The position numbers and the translations under genes were made by a program. Positions 36,829 to 45,271 of a DNA stretch of 64,000 nucleotides are shown here, piece by piece. The stretch covers positions 62,001 through 126,000 of the forward strand of contig JABGQA010000050.1 in the NCBI GenBank assembly GCA_018644665.1, written 5' to 3'. The notes under the pieces were generated by a model. The model was not told the origin of the DNA. It did no database searches and saw only the letters and a list, made by a program, of their open reading frames with translations. This DNA is from Candidatus Poribacteria bacterium. GTDB lineage: Bacteria > Poribacteria > WGA-4E > GCA-2687025. Positions within the stretch are counted from its first letter, which is position 1. Every line of letters starts with the position of its first letter.

Positions 36829-36844
36829 CACGAGGCCTCTCGTG
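36829..36844. promoter_or_regulatory. Short inverted repeat in divergent intergenic gap
   Basis: CACGAG and CTCGTG pair around a GCCT loop in the 156-base gap between the divergent glycoside hydrolase-like and lipoprotein genes. A palindrome AACCGGTT lies nearby at 36811-36818. Either could be an operator for the catabolic operon; nothing else supports this. Confidence 0.3.
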
Positions 36845-36894
36845 GTCGTTCTATGTTCGAGAGTCAACAGGGATTACTCGCGAGGAGTCTGGTT

Positions 36895-37374
36895 ATGATC
36901 CGCAGATGGGCGATCGCGTGCGGGCTGGCAGCCGTCGTCGGTGCCGGAGCGGTGGGATGTGGGGGCTCGTCGCCTACGGGCGAGAGCTTCAGCGACTTCG
37001 CGAACGTCGATGGCGATGTTGTGCTGAACGTCGGGGTCCTGGTCGAGAAGACGACGGCGGGGCCCGGGGACATCATCGAGCTGTCCGCGACCGTCGACGC
37101 GGTGCGGGCCGAGGCGGTGACGTTCAGTTGGGTCAATGTCACAGGCCATGGACGACTGGTAGGCGCGGAGAGCGGGGTCGTTTCGGGACCGTTCACGATT
37201 CAGTGGGAAGCGCCGTCGGACGTGGAGACAGGGTCGGTCAAGGTGGAGGTGGTCCAGCTCGTCGTCACCGCGATATCGCAGGTCATCTCCGTGAGCGAGA
37301 CGGGCGTGCAGACATCGCACGACATCGCCAGCGAGACACGCACCATACCCATCACGATCACGGCGACGCCGTAG
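36895..37374 (+). CDS. Small lipoprotein with Ig-like fold
   Basis: A 159-residue predicted lipoprotein. The leader ends in lipobox GAVGC at about residues 17-21, followed by a short Gly/Ser linker. The mature part has beta-strand alternation (VVLNVGVLVEKTT, DIIELSATVDAV, TFSWVNVTGHG, TIQWEAPSD) like an Ig or PKD domain. The ATG at 36895 is preceded by CGAGGAG at good spacing; an earlier ATG at 36853 lacks a ribosome site. The stop abuts the end of the convergent zinc-ribbon gene. Function is unknown. Confidence 0.75.
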   Translation: MIRRWAIACGLAAVVGAGAVGCGGSSPTGESFSDFANVDGDVVLNVGVLVEKTTAGPGDIIELSATVDAVRAEAVTFSWVNVTGHGRLVGAESGVVSGPFTIQWEAPSDVETGSVKVEVVQLVVTAISQVISVSETGVQTSHDIASETRTIPITITATP

Positions 37375-37575
37375 TCAGGTTGCGACGAAGAACGGGTTCT
37401 TCGAGCCGCTCTTAGACACCTTGACCTCGGCGCGCTTTGTGCACCGGGGGCACCACCCGACGAACGCGGTGCCCGCCCTGTTCAGCTTGATACGCATGTA
37501 CACGTTGCAGCAGTCGAACCGCACGCCGATGAACGGCTTCGGCTTGTGTTCCGACTTCGTATCGCCAGCAGCCAT
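37375..37575 (-). CDS. Small zinc-ribbon protein
   Basis: A 66-residue protein. It holds a CC pair (DCCNVYMRI) and CPRC 19 residues later, as in a zinc ribbon. The ends are short and basic or charged. Small proteins of this shape, with FVGW-CPRC near the middle, occur as conserved orphans in several bacterial phyla. The reading frame abuts the end of the lipoprotein gene without a gap. Its role is unknown; nucleic-acid binding is one possibility. Confidence 0.75.
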   Translation of the reverse strand: MAAGDTKSEHKPKPFIGVRFDCCNVYMRIKLNRAGTAFVGWCPRCTKRAEVKVSKSGSKNPFFVAT

Positions 37576-37710
37576 TGCGCCCTGTCCCCCACGTACTCCG
37601 GCGCGTATTTACCACACTCCGGGTAGACGGATCAACGGGTAGCGGGTGGCTGTCTGTCGGTGGCGGATTGCGTGAGCGCGGCGGCGAGCGCACGCGCACC
37701 CGTGCGACTC

Positions 37711-40146
37711 CTACTTAGCGAGCAGTAGCCGCCGCACCGAGACGTTATCTCCGGCGCGAAGCTCCACGTAGTACGCCCCGCTCGCGGCCGGCTCTCCGCT
37801 GGCGCCGCGGCCGTCCCAGTAGACGGCGGCGTCTCGGCCTTCGTGCGCCCCGGCGTCGAGGCTGCCCAGGTCCCACCTTCGCACAGCGACACCTCGGCCG
37901 TCGTACACCGTCACGACTACAGCGGCGGCGTGTGCGAGATCGAAAGGTATCCAGGTTTCCGGGTTGAACGGGTTGGGAAAGTTCGGTCGTAGGGCCGTCT
38001 GGGCAGGCACGCCCGCGGGCCCGAGCCCTGCCAGGACGATGTCGCCGAGCGCGCGACGCCTCCTCGAAGGCCCGACGATCTCTACGCCGCGCAACGACAC
38101 GTCTCGCGCAGCTCCGTCAGCAACGCGGAGGCGTAGCTGCTCTGGCAACGAGGACGCGCCGCCAAGCGCGACCGCGACCACGCTCGCACCTTCGTCGAAG
38201 GACCACACGGAGCCCGTCGCCTCGACCGCTACGGACCCGTGCGGCCAGACGGAGAACGCGATGCCCGCAGCGTCCTCGATCGCCAGCGTATAGGCGCCGT
38301 CCGCGTCCGGGAACAACGTGCGCGCCACGGTCGGCGCAACCGCTGCGGGCGCGAGTGGGATGCTGGAGCCGAAGTCGCGCGCAACGGTCACGAGATCGGC
38401 GATGTCCACGACATCATCGCCGTTGACGTCGGGGCTGAAGCCGTCGAACGGGCCGTCCTCACCGAATCGCTGCGCCACGGCGACGATGTCCACGATGTCC
38501 ACGATCCCGTCGCGGTTGACGTCCGAGGACGGGTCGAGACCCGACATTGAGTGCATGTCGAAGATCTCCATCAACGCATCGCGGAGCGGGTAGTCCCGTC
38601 GCAGCCACTCCTCGCGCACGGTCAGGATCGTGTACGGCCTCGCCTCGCCGAAGATGGTCCATACGCGCTGGAAGTCGTTCTCGATGCCGTCGTCGTCCGT
38701 GCCGGGGATCAGATCGCGGCTCTGGGGGCCGTCGCTGATGTCCCACAGGACGCTGGCGACGGATCCCTCGACTTTCTCACCGATGCTGTTCGGCCCGATG
38801 CCCTGTACCCGACCCGTATACCAGAAGTTGGTCTCGATGTTCGGGAAGTCGACGTTGTCGAACGACGTGACGTTCAGGGCGTCGTCGTCTACGGCGGCGG
38901 CGATGAACTCCGCCCATCCCTCGCTGATAGCGAACTCCTCGTCGGACACGGTGTGCAGCGCGTGGGGCGCTTCCCACTGGCCAAACGGAATCGCATCGAA
39001 GGTGTTGCCGTAGAGCGGCGTCATCACGGCGTGGCCGTACTCGTGGAGCATCGCCGTGCGGTCGTTCTCATGTTCGAAGGCGATCTCTATCCATTCGTCG
39101 GACAGAGCTCCGTTCCGCCGTGGCTGTGCGGCGTAGAACGTGGCGCCCTGGCTCGACGGGAAGACTACGCGTATCTTGTCGCGCGTGAACGCAACGGAGT
39201 CGATCAGGAAGTCGCGTGCGTCGAGCACAGACGTGAACACGTGCCCCGCCATGTGGCTCGCATCCTGGCGTTCCCAACGCAGCTCGAAGTCGAGAGATGC
39301 GCCCGCTTCGGCGTCGGCCCATTCGGTATCCCGTTCGTACGCGCCCCCGCTCGCGGGAGACAGGGACAACGTGTCGTTATCGAGGATCGCGCGGAGGCGG
39401 AAGACGCGCGGCTCACCTGCGGCCGTCGTCGCTGCGAGCGCCGGGAACGAGAACCTTCCGTCCACGTCCGTCATCACGGTGTCTACGGTGTCCTCGATCA
39501 GGAACGCGCCGTCGGTCACGCGCTCCGCCAGGCGCACTTGGGCCTCGCGAATCGGTTCCTGGAAACCCGTGTTGTCGTCGTGGTATGTCAGCACGCCCGA
39601 ATACGCGACCTCATCGGCGCCGGCGCCCGCTTGACGCTTGACCGTAATGACTGGCGCGAACGGGGCGGCGTACTCTGGGTCGTACGGGAACGGCGCTGCG
39701 GCGTCGTACGATCCGTCAGACCGCACTCGTAGGTAACGGACGAACACGTCGGCTGGAGACCCAGGCCGCGCATCCGCGGGCCTCACCAGCGCCACGACCT
39801 GGTAGTCGCCCGGTCGGTCGACGCGCACGACGATGTCGTCTATGGCGCTCGCGCCGCCCGGAACGTAGAGCGGAGTGGTCCGTGTGTCGTTTCCGCGAGC
39901 GTCCGGGAGGATCCACTCGAGCGTGGCGGGTTGGGCGCCGCCGTCGCGCGCGCCTACGTGGAGGCGGTACACGCCCTCGCGCCCGACACGTGGCGTTCTG
40001 ACGAGTTCGATGGAGCCGACGAACGTCGTTGGCCGTTCGCGCGAACAGAACACGCGCGCCGCAGTTTGATCACGCCCGACATCCGCCGCGGTCGTCGCCG
40101 ACAAGACCAGGAACACGGCCCACACCGCACGCCCATACTTCCCCAT
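37711..40146 (-). CDS. Secreted HEYGH metallopeptidase-like protein with dockerin-type repeats and C-terminal sorting-like domain
   Basis: An 811-residue exported protein. A signal peptide (VWAVFLVLSATTAADV) leads into beta-rich domains, one like a carboxypeptidase-regulatory repeat (about 180-250). The zinc site HEYGH lies near residue 362, with a downstream EGWAEF near 407 that may give the third ligand. Two calcium-binding dockerin-type repeats follow (DVNRDGIVDIVDIV about 540-560 and DVNGDDVVDIADLV about 571-592). The end (722-811) is an Ig-like domain starting NPFNPETWIPF, of the type used for secretion or surface anchoring in FCB-group and poribacterial genomes. The ATG at 40146 follows TTGGGAGGTG. 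It probably digests extracellular protein. Confidence 0.82.
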   Translation of the reverse strand: MGKYGRAVWAVFLVLSATTAADVGRDQTAARVFCSRERPTTFVGSIELVRTPRVGREGVYRLHVGARDGGAQPATLEWILPDARGNDTRTTPLYVPGGASAIDDIVVRVDRPGDYQVVALVRPADARPGSPADVFVRYLRVRSDGSYDAAAPFPYDPEYAAPFAPVITVKRQAGAGADEVAYSGVLTYHDDNTGFQEPIREAQVRLAERVTDGAFLIEDTVDTVMTDVDGRFSFPALAATTAAGEPRVFRLRAILDNDTLSLSPASGGAYERDTEWADAEAGASLDFELRWERQDASHMAGHVFTSVLDARDFLIDSVAFTRDKIRVVFPSSQGATFYAAQPRRNGALSDEWIEIAFEHENDRTAMLHEYGHAVMTPLYGNTFDAIPFGQWEAPHALHTVSDEEFAISEGWAEFIAAAVDDDALNVTSFDNVDFPNIETNFWYTGRVQGIGPNSIGEKVEGSVASVLWDISDGPQSRDLIPGTDDDGIENDFQRVWTIFGEARPYTILTVREEWLRRDYPLRDALMEIFDMHSMSGLDPSSDVNRDGIVDIVDIVAVAQRFGEDGPFDGFSPDVNGDDVVDIADLVTVARDFGSSIPLAPAAVAPTVARTLFPDADGAYTLAIEDAAGIAFSVWPHGSVAVEATGSVWSFDEGASVVAVALGGASSLPEQLRLRVADGAARDVSLRGVEIVGPSRRRRALGDIVLAGLGPAGVPAQTALRPNFPNPFNPETWIPFDLAHAAAVVVTVYDGRGVAVRRWDLGSLDAGAHEGRDAAVYWDGRGASGEPAASGAYYVELRAGDNVSVRRLLLAK

Positions 40147-40189
40147 GTGCACCTCCCAAGCGCGACGGTCGCGCCGCGCGTCGGCGAAT

Positions 40190-41011
40190 CTAGTCGCCGT
40201 CTTTCCCGTCCGCACCCGTCCCGTCGGGGACATTCCTGCGTATGTACCCCTCGACATCGTGGCAGACCTTCATAAGCACGTCGAGATCGCGCTTCTCCAG
40301 AACGGCCCTGCCGAAGAATCGTTCAAGCGCCGTGCGGATGACGTCCCACCGGTTGTTCATGGGGCGGAAATCCGTCAGGCGCAGCACCTGTTCGATACGC
40401 TCGATCGTCGCGTGTACGTGCCTGCGGTCGGCAAGATCATACGTGACAGGTGCAACGTCACCAATGCCAGCCGTGTATACCTCGTAAGCGAATATCTGCA
40501 CCGCCTGCGCCAGATTGAGCGAGGGGTTCTTCGTCGCCATGGGCACGCTGGCCACGATGTCGCAACAAGCCAGATCTTCGTTCGAGATGCCTTTGTCTTC
40601 CCGCCCGAAGACGAGGGCAACCTTGTGCGAACGGGCCACCCGCACGATTTCTTGCGCCGCGTCGCGGGCCGCGATGGCCTGCGACATGCGTCGGGCGCGC
40701 CGGCGATGCGTCGTACCGACGATGAGGTGGGCGTCCTGCAGCGCCTCCTCGAGGCTGTCCGTCTCGCGCGCCGAGAAGAGGACGTCCTTAGAATTCATGG
40801 CGAACTTGCGTGCCTCGGACGATTCCTGCCAATGCGGGGGCGCGTTCACCAGCCACAGATCGCGCAGCCCCATCCCCTTGAGCGCGCGCGCCGTGGAGCC
40901 GATGTTCCCCGCCTGTATGGGCTCGATGAGCACCGTACGGATGTTCGTCAGGTGTTCGGGCGCGTCCGAGCGAATCGCACGGGCCTGCTCAGGTTCGAGA
41001 TCGTCCGCCAT
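40190..41011 (-). CDS. trmJ: tRNA (cytidine/uridine-2'-O-)-methyltransferase TrmJ-like
   Basis: A 273-residue SPOUT-family enzyme. It shows TVLIEPIQAGNIGSTARALKGMG at the start of the fold, VALVFGREDKGISNEDL, and the trefoil-knot SAM site PMATKNPSLNLAQAVQIFAYEV. The C-terminal ~80 residues form the usual TrmJ extension. It methylates the ribose at position 32 of tRNA. The exact start is uncertain: ATG at 41011 fits homology, but no ribosome site precedes it closely. The 3' end lies 43 bases from the metallopeptidase start on the same strand, which may be coexpressed. Confidence 0.88.
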   Translation of the reverse strand: MADDLEPEQARAIRSDAPEHLTNIRTVLIEPIQAGNIGSTARALKGMGLRDLWLVNAPPHWQESSEARKFAMNSKDVLFSARETDSLEEALQDAHLIVGTTHRRRARRMSQAIAARDAAQEIVRVARSHKVALVFGREDKGISNEDLACCDIVASVPMATKNPSLNLAQAVQIFAYEVYTAGIGDVAPVTYDLADRRHVHATIERIEQVLRLTDFRPMNNRWDVIRTALERFFGRAVLEKRDLDVLMKVCHDVEGYIRRNVPDGTGADGKDGD

Positions 41012-41210
41012 CACGCGTTCGCGCGCCACAGGCGTCTCCCACACGTCGGTTTTGTCCTCTGGGCATACGAATGGTAACGTCTGTACAAGCGCGAATGTAG
41101 GGTCGCCGCAGGCTTGGCGACATCTGCGCGACAATGAGTGCACCGTCAGCAGCGCGACGCGGGTACACTATCATTGCACGGCAGCCGGCGCCGACTGGAA
41201 GAGGTGAGAC

Positions 41211-41450
41211 ATTCACCAGATAGAAGACGCCAAGAAGGCGATCATCGACAAGCTAGAGCGGGCCGGTCGGACCGATCGTAGCAGTCTGTACGCGGGCGGG
41301 CAGTACCCTGCTTCGCTTATCACCGGCGCGATCGCGCGACTGGAGTCGGACCGCGAGATCAAGCGCGATGTCGAGGCCGACGGGCGCGAATACTACGAGC
41401 GCGTCCGGCGTTCCGCCGTCAAGAAGGTGCTGCGCCTCCTCTCCAAATGA
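41211..41450 (+). CDS. Small protein with likely ATT start codon
   Basis: A 79-residue frame that ordinary start-codon searches miss. An in-frame TGA lies at 41205, so translation must begin after it, and there is no ATG, GTG or TTG near the N-terminus. The ATT at 41211 follows GAGGTGAGAC, an ideal ribosome site. The product (IHQIEDAKKAIIDKLERAGRT start; RLESDREIKRDVE; ending AVKKVLRLLSK) is charged and mostly helical, with a pattern like a winged helix. Codon use has the GC-rich third position of real genes. AUU is a known rare start, as in infC, and can impose IF3-dependent control. Alternatively the true start is an ATC or ATA in the same stretch, or a sequencing error hides an ATG. Function unknown. 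Confidence 0.7.
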   Translation: MHQIEDAKKAIIDKLERAGRTDRSSLYAGGQYPASLITGAIARLESDREIKRDVEADGREYYERVRRSAVKKVLRLLSK

Positions 41451-41517
41451 CGTACAACGTAGACCACGTGTGTTGAACCAGCGCCACGCGCGCAATCGCG
41501 GCCAAGGACCAGGCGGT

Positions 41518-41844
41518 ATGTCCGAGAAGACGAAGCAAGAGTACATCAGCGACGGCCTCGACGTGTTCGCCGAGGGTAAGTACCACGAGGCGATCGACAT
41601 ATACCGGAAGGCCCTCGACATCGACGAGACGTACGTCGAGGGGCACCTCGCCATCGCGAAGGCGTATGAGCTAATGGGCGCCCTTGACGAGGCGATCGAG
41701 ATGCTGAAGGCGGGGATCACGCACCATCCGTCTGAGCCGTTCCTGCACACGAGCCTGTCTCAGTGCCTGCAGAAGCAGGGACTCATTCCCGAGGCCGAGG
41801 AAGAGATGGCGATAGCGCACCAGCTTCAGCAGAGCGGCGCGTAG
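41518..41844 (+). CDS. TPR-repeat protein
   Basis: A 108-residue protein made of about three tetratricopeptide repeats: YISDGLDVFAEGKYHEAIDIY, then YVEGHLAIAKAYELMGALDEAIEM, then FLHTSLSQCLQKQGLIPEAEEEM. TPRs bind partner proteins. The ATG at 41518 follows AAGGACC; longer frames overlap the preceding small gene. It starts 67 bases after that gene and converges with the cysteine synthase. No specific partner can be named. Confidence 0.85.
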   Translation: MSEKTKQEYISDGLDVFAEGKYHEAIDIYRKALDIDETYVEGHLAIAKAYELMGALDEAIEMLKAGITHHPSEPFLHTSLSQCLQKQGLIPEAEEEMAIAHQLQQSGA

Positions 41845-41856
41845 CTTCCCGGCGAC

Positions 41857-42807
41857 CTACTCGTAGAGATCCGTGCTTAGGTACTTCATGCCGGAGTCAC
41901 ACGCGACCGTCACCACGGTCGCGTCTGGCGGCGCGGAGCTGGCTACCTGCAGGGCCGCCCACACGTTCGCCCCGGCCGAGAATCCAGCGATGATGCCCTC
42001 GTCGCGCGCCAGTTGACGAGCGGCTGCACTTGCGTCGTCGTCGGACACGCCGATGTAGCCTTCCACAAGGCTTTCGTCCCAGAAGCCCGGTTTCATCGCG
42101 TAGCCGATGCCCTGAATCTTGTGGCGCGTGTCCGTAACGGGTCGGCCAGCCAGGTACGACACGGACGCCGGCTCCACGGCGTAGCAACGTGTGAGGCCGG
42201 ACGACGCCTTCAGGGCGCGGGCCACGCCGGTGAACAACCCGCCCGTCCCCACGGCCGCGACGAACGCGTCCAATTCGCCGTCGACCTGTTCCAGGATTTC
42301 GCGCCCCGTGCCAAGTTCGTGCGCGCGCGGGTTGGCCACGTTGTTGAACTGGTCGGCGCGGAACGCCCCAAGCTCCCCCGTGATCTCCTGCGCGCGTTCC
42401 TCCACGAGGTCCAGATCCTCCTTCGAGACCTTGCCGGGGTCAGAGCCACCCGCCTGCCGGACGACCTCCAGGTCAGCGCCAAGGGCCAGCATCATGCGAC
42501 GCCGCTCGACGGAGTTTCCCTCGCTCATTACAGCGACCATGCGGTAGCCCTTCGCGCGACACACGATCGCGAGCCCGGTGCCCGTGTTCCCACTCGTCAG
42601 CTCCACGACCGTGCCGCCGGGGCGCAGCGCTCCCGAAGCCTCCGCGTCCTCGACGATCTGCCGCGCGATCCGGTCCTTCATGCTCCCGCCCGGCGACAGG
42701 TACTCGAGCTTGACGAGGACATCGGCGCCGTCGCGAGGGGCCATGCGCGCCAAGCGGACGAGCGGAGTCCATCCTATGGCGTCGAGTATGGTGTGCTGGT
42801 GGTTCAT
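41857..42807 (-). CDS. Cysteine synthase family protein
   Basis: A 316-residue PLP enzyme of the O-acetylserine sulfhydrylase family. It has GGSMKDRIA with the PLP lysine, VVELTSGNTGTGLAIV (the asparagine loop that holds substrate) and VGTGGLFTGVARAL (phosphate loop). It makes cysteine from O-acetylserine or a relative and sulfide. The start ATG overlaps the GT9 stop by four bases (42804-42807), so it is coupled to the two glycosyltransferases. A cystathionine beta-synthase-like role is the alternative. The sulfide link to the SQR-like gene at 54 kb is only suggestive. Confidence 0.9.
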   Translation of the reverse strand: MNHQHTILDAIGWTPLVRLARMAPRDGADVLVKLEYLSPGGSMKDRIARQIVEDAEASGALRPGGTVVELTSGNTGTGLAIVCRAKGYRMVAVMSEGNSVERRRMMLALGADLEVVRQAGGSDPGKVSKEDLDLVEERAQEITGELGAFRADQFNNVANPRAHELGTGREILEQVDGELDAFVAAVGTGGLFTGVARALKASSGLTRCYAVEPASVSYLAGRPVTDTRHKIQGIGYAMKPGFWDESLVEGYIGVSDDDASAAARQLARDEGIIAGFSAGANVWAALQVASSAPPDATVVTVACDSGMKYLSTDLYE

Positions 42808-43769
42808 GACATCTGCGCCTGTGCCAACCGGGCCGCGGCCGCCGACACGACTTGAGCGACATCTATCGCGAGGAGCGCTTCGCAGTACCCTACGCCGCAA
42901 GCTCCCGCCCGGCCCGGGTGGCACGGGTTGCACCCGAGATCCATCGCGCTGCGGATGACGGTGTGCTCCGGGCCATAGGGGCCGCTCCGAACGTCATCGG
43001 TAGGCTCGAACAGTGCTACGGCTGGCGTGCGAACCGCGTCAGCTATGTGCATGGGGCCGGTGTCGTTCCCTACGTGCAGGTCGCACGCGGCGATGAGCGC
43101 CGTCATCTCCCGTAGTGAAAGGCCCGCCGCCACGGCGTGCGACTCCGTCGCTGCCTCCGCGAAGGCGGCAACGCGGCCGGCGTCATCCGGCCCCCCGAGT
43201 ACGACGACTCGCCGGCCGTGGTCCCGCCGGAGCGCGTCAGCGACCTGCGCGAATCGGTCGGTCGGCCAGAGCTTGTACTCCCAGCCGCCGCCAAGGTGCA
43301 TAGTGACTGTGGGCCGCCCATGCTGCGCCAGCCATCCCTGGGCGGCGCCCGCTTCGTCCGCGCTCGGGGTCAGCGTTGGCCGCGCGTGCGCGACATCGGC
43401 GCCGACCGCGCGGATGGCGCTGAGGTAGCGGTCGACGGCGTGGAGACGCCCGCGGTCGCGGAGGCCCACGCGGCGCCCGCCGACGAGTCGCGAGTAGACC
43501 GCGTCCTTCAGATCCACGACGACGTCGAAGCGCCGTCGGCGGACTTCTCGCACGAGCCGCCCCCTACCGGCGATGCCCCCATGCCGCTCGCGCGTATACG
43601 GCAGCACCACGTCGATGCCGGGCTCGGCGTCTAGCAGAGGCGCCGGCGTGGACCCGACGAGGTACGAGATGCGGGCCGGCGCGTAGAGCGCGCGCAACGG
43701 CTCGACAACGCACGTTGACAGGACGGCGTCACCGATATGCGTGAAGCTCATCACGAGGACGTCGGTCAT
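42804..43769 (-). CDS. Glycosyltransferase family 9 (heptosyltransferase-like)
   Basis: A 321-residue GT9 protein. It shows VMSFTHIGDAVLSTC (N-terminal glycine-rich turn) and VTMHLGGGWEYKLWP, then HVGNDTGPMHIADAV, the diagnostic motif near the C-terminus. GT9 enzymes build lipopolysaccharide inner core from ADP-heptose. The ATG at 43769 overlaps the upstream GT9 stop by four bases. Similar to the neighbour but not the same; the two probably add successive sugars to the outer-membrane lipid. Confidence 0.9.
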   Translation of the reverse strand: MTDVLVMSFTHIGDAVLSTCVVEPLRALYAPARISYLVGSTPAPLLDAEPGIDVVLPYTRERHGGIAGRGRLVREVRRRRFDVVVDLKDAVYSRLVGGRRVGLRDRGRLHAVDRYLSAIRAVGADVAHARPTLTPSADEAGAAQGWLAQHGRPTVTMHLGGGWEYKLWPTDRFAQVADALRRDHGRRVVVLGGPDDAGRVAAFAEAATESHAVAAGLSLREMTALIAACDLHVGNDTGPMHIADAVRTPAVALFEPTDDVRSGPYGPEHTVIRSAMDLGCNPCHPGRAGACGVGYCEALLAIDVAQVVSAAAARLAQAQMS

Positions 43770-44833
43770 TGGCCGTGCCCGCCCCGCGCGATGGCCTCGC
43801 GTCCCGCCGCGACGATCCACTCATGCGGGATCTCGTGCACGTTGCTCGTCCCCGGCGCAGCGGGAAGGGCCCCGGGCCGCGATGCGTCCGGCCGAACGAG
43901 AATCGCGGCGTCGGCGCGCGGCATCCACCGCACGTGATCGCCCGGCCCAAACACCGCGACGAGCGGGACGCCCAGAGCCGCGGCGATGTGCATTGGCCCC
44001 GAGTCGTTCGCAAGCATCACATCCACCCGCGCCATTAGCGCCATCATCCGGCGGAGCGACATGGCGTCCGCGCGGGCGGCCGCGCCCTCCAGCCGCGCAA
44101 TCACCGCCTCCACCCGTGCAGCATCGTGCGGGCCACCGAAGACGATCGCGCGCCCCGGGCGGTCATCTCTGTCGCGGCCTAGTTCCGACGCGGCACGAGC
44201 ATATCGGTCCTCCGGATAGCACCGATCCGACGTGCTGGCTCCCGGGTGGACTCCGATGGCTGTTGTCGTCTCGTCGAACCCGTTCGCCGCAAGCCAATCG
44301 GCCGCCCACGCTCGCTCCTCGTTTGTCAGAGCGATCACCGGATCAGCATCCGCCGACGTGGCGCCCAGGGCCTCGGCCAGCCGCGCGTTGCGCAGGATCT
44401 CGTGCTCAGCGCCACGCACATGACCGCCAGGCAGCGCTGTCGAGAGCCAGCGCGAGCCCGGCTTGCCGGCATAGCCGACACGTCGCGACGCGCCCGAGGC
44501 CGCGGCGATCACGTTGGCGTACGTCGCGGTGCGCATCGCGACTACGGCATCGTAGCGCTCCCGCCGAAGACGCCACGCGAGCGTACACAACGCTCGCGGG
44601 CCCCTATCGCACCGGCCACGGTCATAGACGATCGTCTCCGACACGTTCCTACCCGCCTCGATGATGGGCGCGTTCAGCGGCGACGCCAGCACGGCGAGGT
44701 GCGCCGTCGGGTACGCGCGTCGCAACGCGGCGAACGTCGGGAGCGCGCAGACCATGTCACCGAGGCCGTCCGGGCGTATGCAGAGAATCCGCTCGATGGT
44801 GCTTGCTCCCGGGGCGCGGCAGGTCTCTGTCAT
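43766..44833 (-). CDS. Glycosyltransferase family 9 (heptosyltransferase-like)
   Basis: A 355-residue GT9 protein. It has ILCIRPDGLGDMVCALPTFAAL at the start, IGVHPGASTSDRCYPED mid-protein and MLANDSGPMHIAAALGVPLVAVFG, the family motif. First gene of the GT9-GT9-cysteine synthase run. The ATG at 44833 is supported by homology; longer upstream frames run into the divergent promoter region. It suggests a lipopolysaccharide-bearing, diderm cell envelope. Confidence 0.9.
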   Translation of the reverse strand: MTETCRAPGASTIERILCIRPDGLGDMVCALPTFAALRRAYPTAHLAVLASPLNAPIIEAGRNVSETIVYDRGRCDRGPRALCTLAWRLRRERYDAVVAMRTATYANVIAAASGASRRVGYAGKPGSRWLSTALPGGHVRGAEHEILRNARLAEALGATSADADPVIALTNEERAWAADWLAANGFDETTTAIGVHPGASTSDRCYPEDRYARAASELGRDRDDRPGRAIVFGGPHDAARVEAVIARLEGAAARADAMSLRRMMALMARVDVMLANDSGPMHIAAALGVPLVAVFGPGDHVRWMPRADAAILVRPDASRPGALPAAPGTSNVHEIPHEWIVAAGREAIARGGHGQ

Positions 44834-44870
44834 TCTATCGCCCCTCGCGGACGGGCGACACTCGAGCAGA

Positions 44871-44899
44871 TCGACACGCCCCCGCCGTCCATGTAGAAT
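44871..44899 (+). promoter_or_regulatory. Strong sigma-70-type promoter
   Basis: TCGACA (44871-44876), a 17-base spacer and TAGAAT (44894-44899), with five of six consensus matches in each hexamer. It lies in the divergent gap before the small unknown gene, which would be transcribed from about 44906. It is one of the best promoter matches in the window. Confidence 0.62.
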
Positions 44900-44902
44900 G
44901 TG

Positions 44903-44923
44903 GCGGCGCGGCTCAGTCGCCGC
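44903..44923 (+). promoter_or_regulatory. 5' leader hairpin downstream of strong promoter
   Basis: GCGGCG (44903-44908) and CGCCGC (44918-44923) pair around a 9-base loop at or just after the expected transcription start. It could stabilise the transcript or serve as an operator. Confidence 0.35.
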
Positions 44924-44949
44924 GCGCGGACCTGACTCTGGAGACCGCA

Positions 44950-45258
44950 ATGGCCCGACCTCGCCCGGCCGACCTACCCATCCGAGCGGCTCCCACCATA
45001 CACAAGAGCCCGTCAGATACTGGCTCAGACGGCGTGCATCGAGCGGCGCGGGTGCGGCTGGACGAGGTGAGCCCCGACTACCCGGGCGACGGCCCCACGC
45101 CGAGCCACGCGAACGTGAACCTGCTGCAGCGGCCTCGGGACGGCCAACCCGTCGTGTGGGCGTCGGGCGGGGACAACATACTCCGACTCTATCGCCGCGA
45201 TGAGATGCGCACGGGAGGCATCGCTCTCGTCATCACCAGCCTTGTATACGACGACTGA
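44950..45258 (+). CDS. Small protein of unknown function
   Basis: A 102-residue protein I do not recognise. It is Arg-, Pro- and Asp-rich with a C-terminal hydrophobic strand (ALVITSLVYDD) and a middle NVNLLQRPRDG segment. It has GGAGACC at good spacing before the ATG and the strong promoter just upstream. No signal peptide or membrane segment is seen. The next gene begins 13 bases after its stop, so the two probably share a transcript. Confidence 0.65.
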   Translation: MARPRPADLPIRAAPTIHKSPSDTGSDGVHRAARVRLDEVSPDYPGDGPTPSHANVNLLQRPRDGQPVVWASGGDNILRLYRRDEMRTGGIALVITSLVYDD

Positions 45259-45271
45259 GGATCACCACCGC

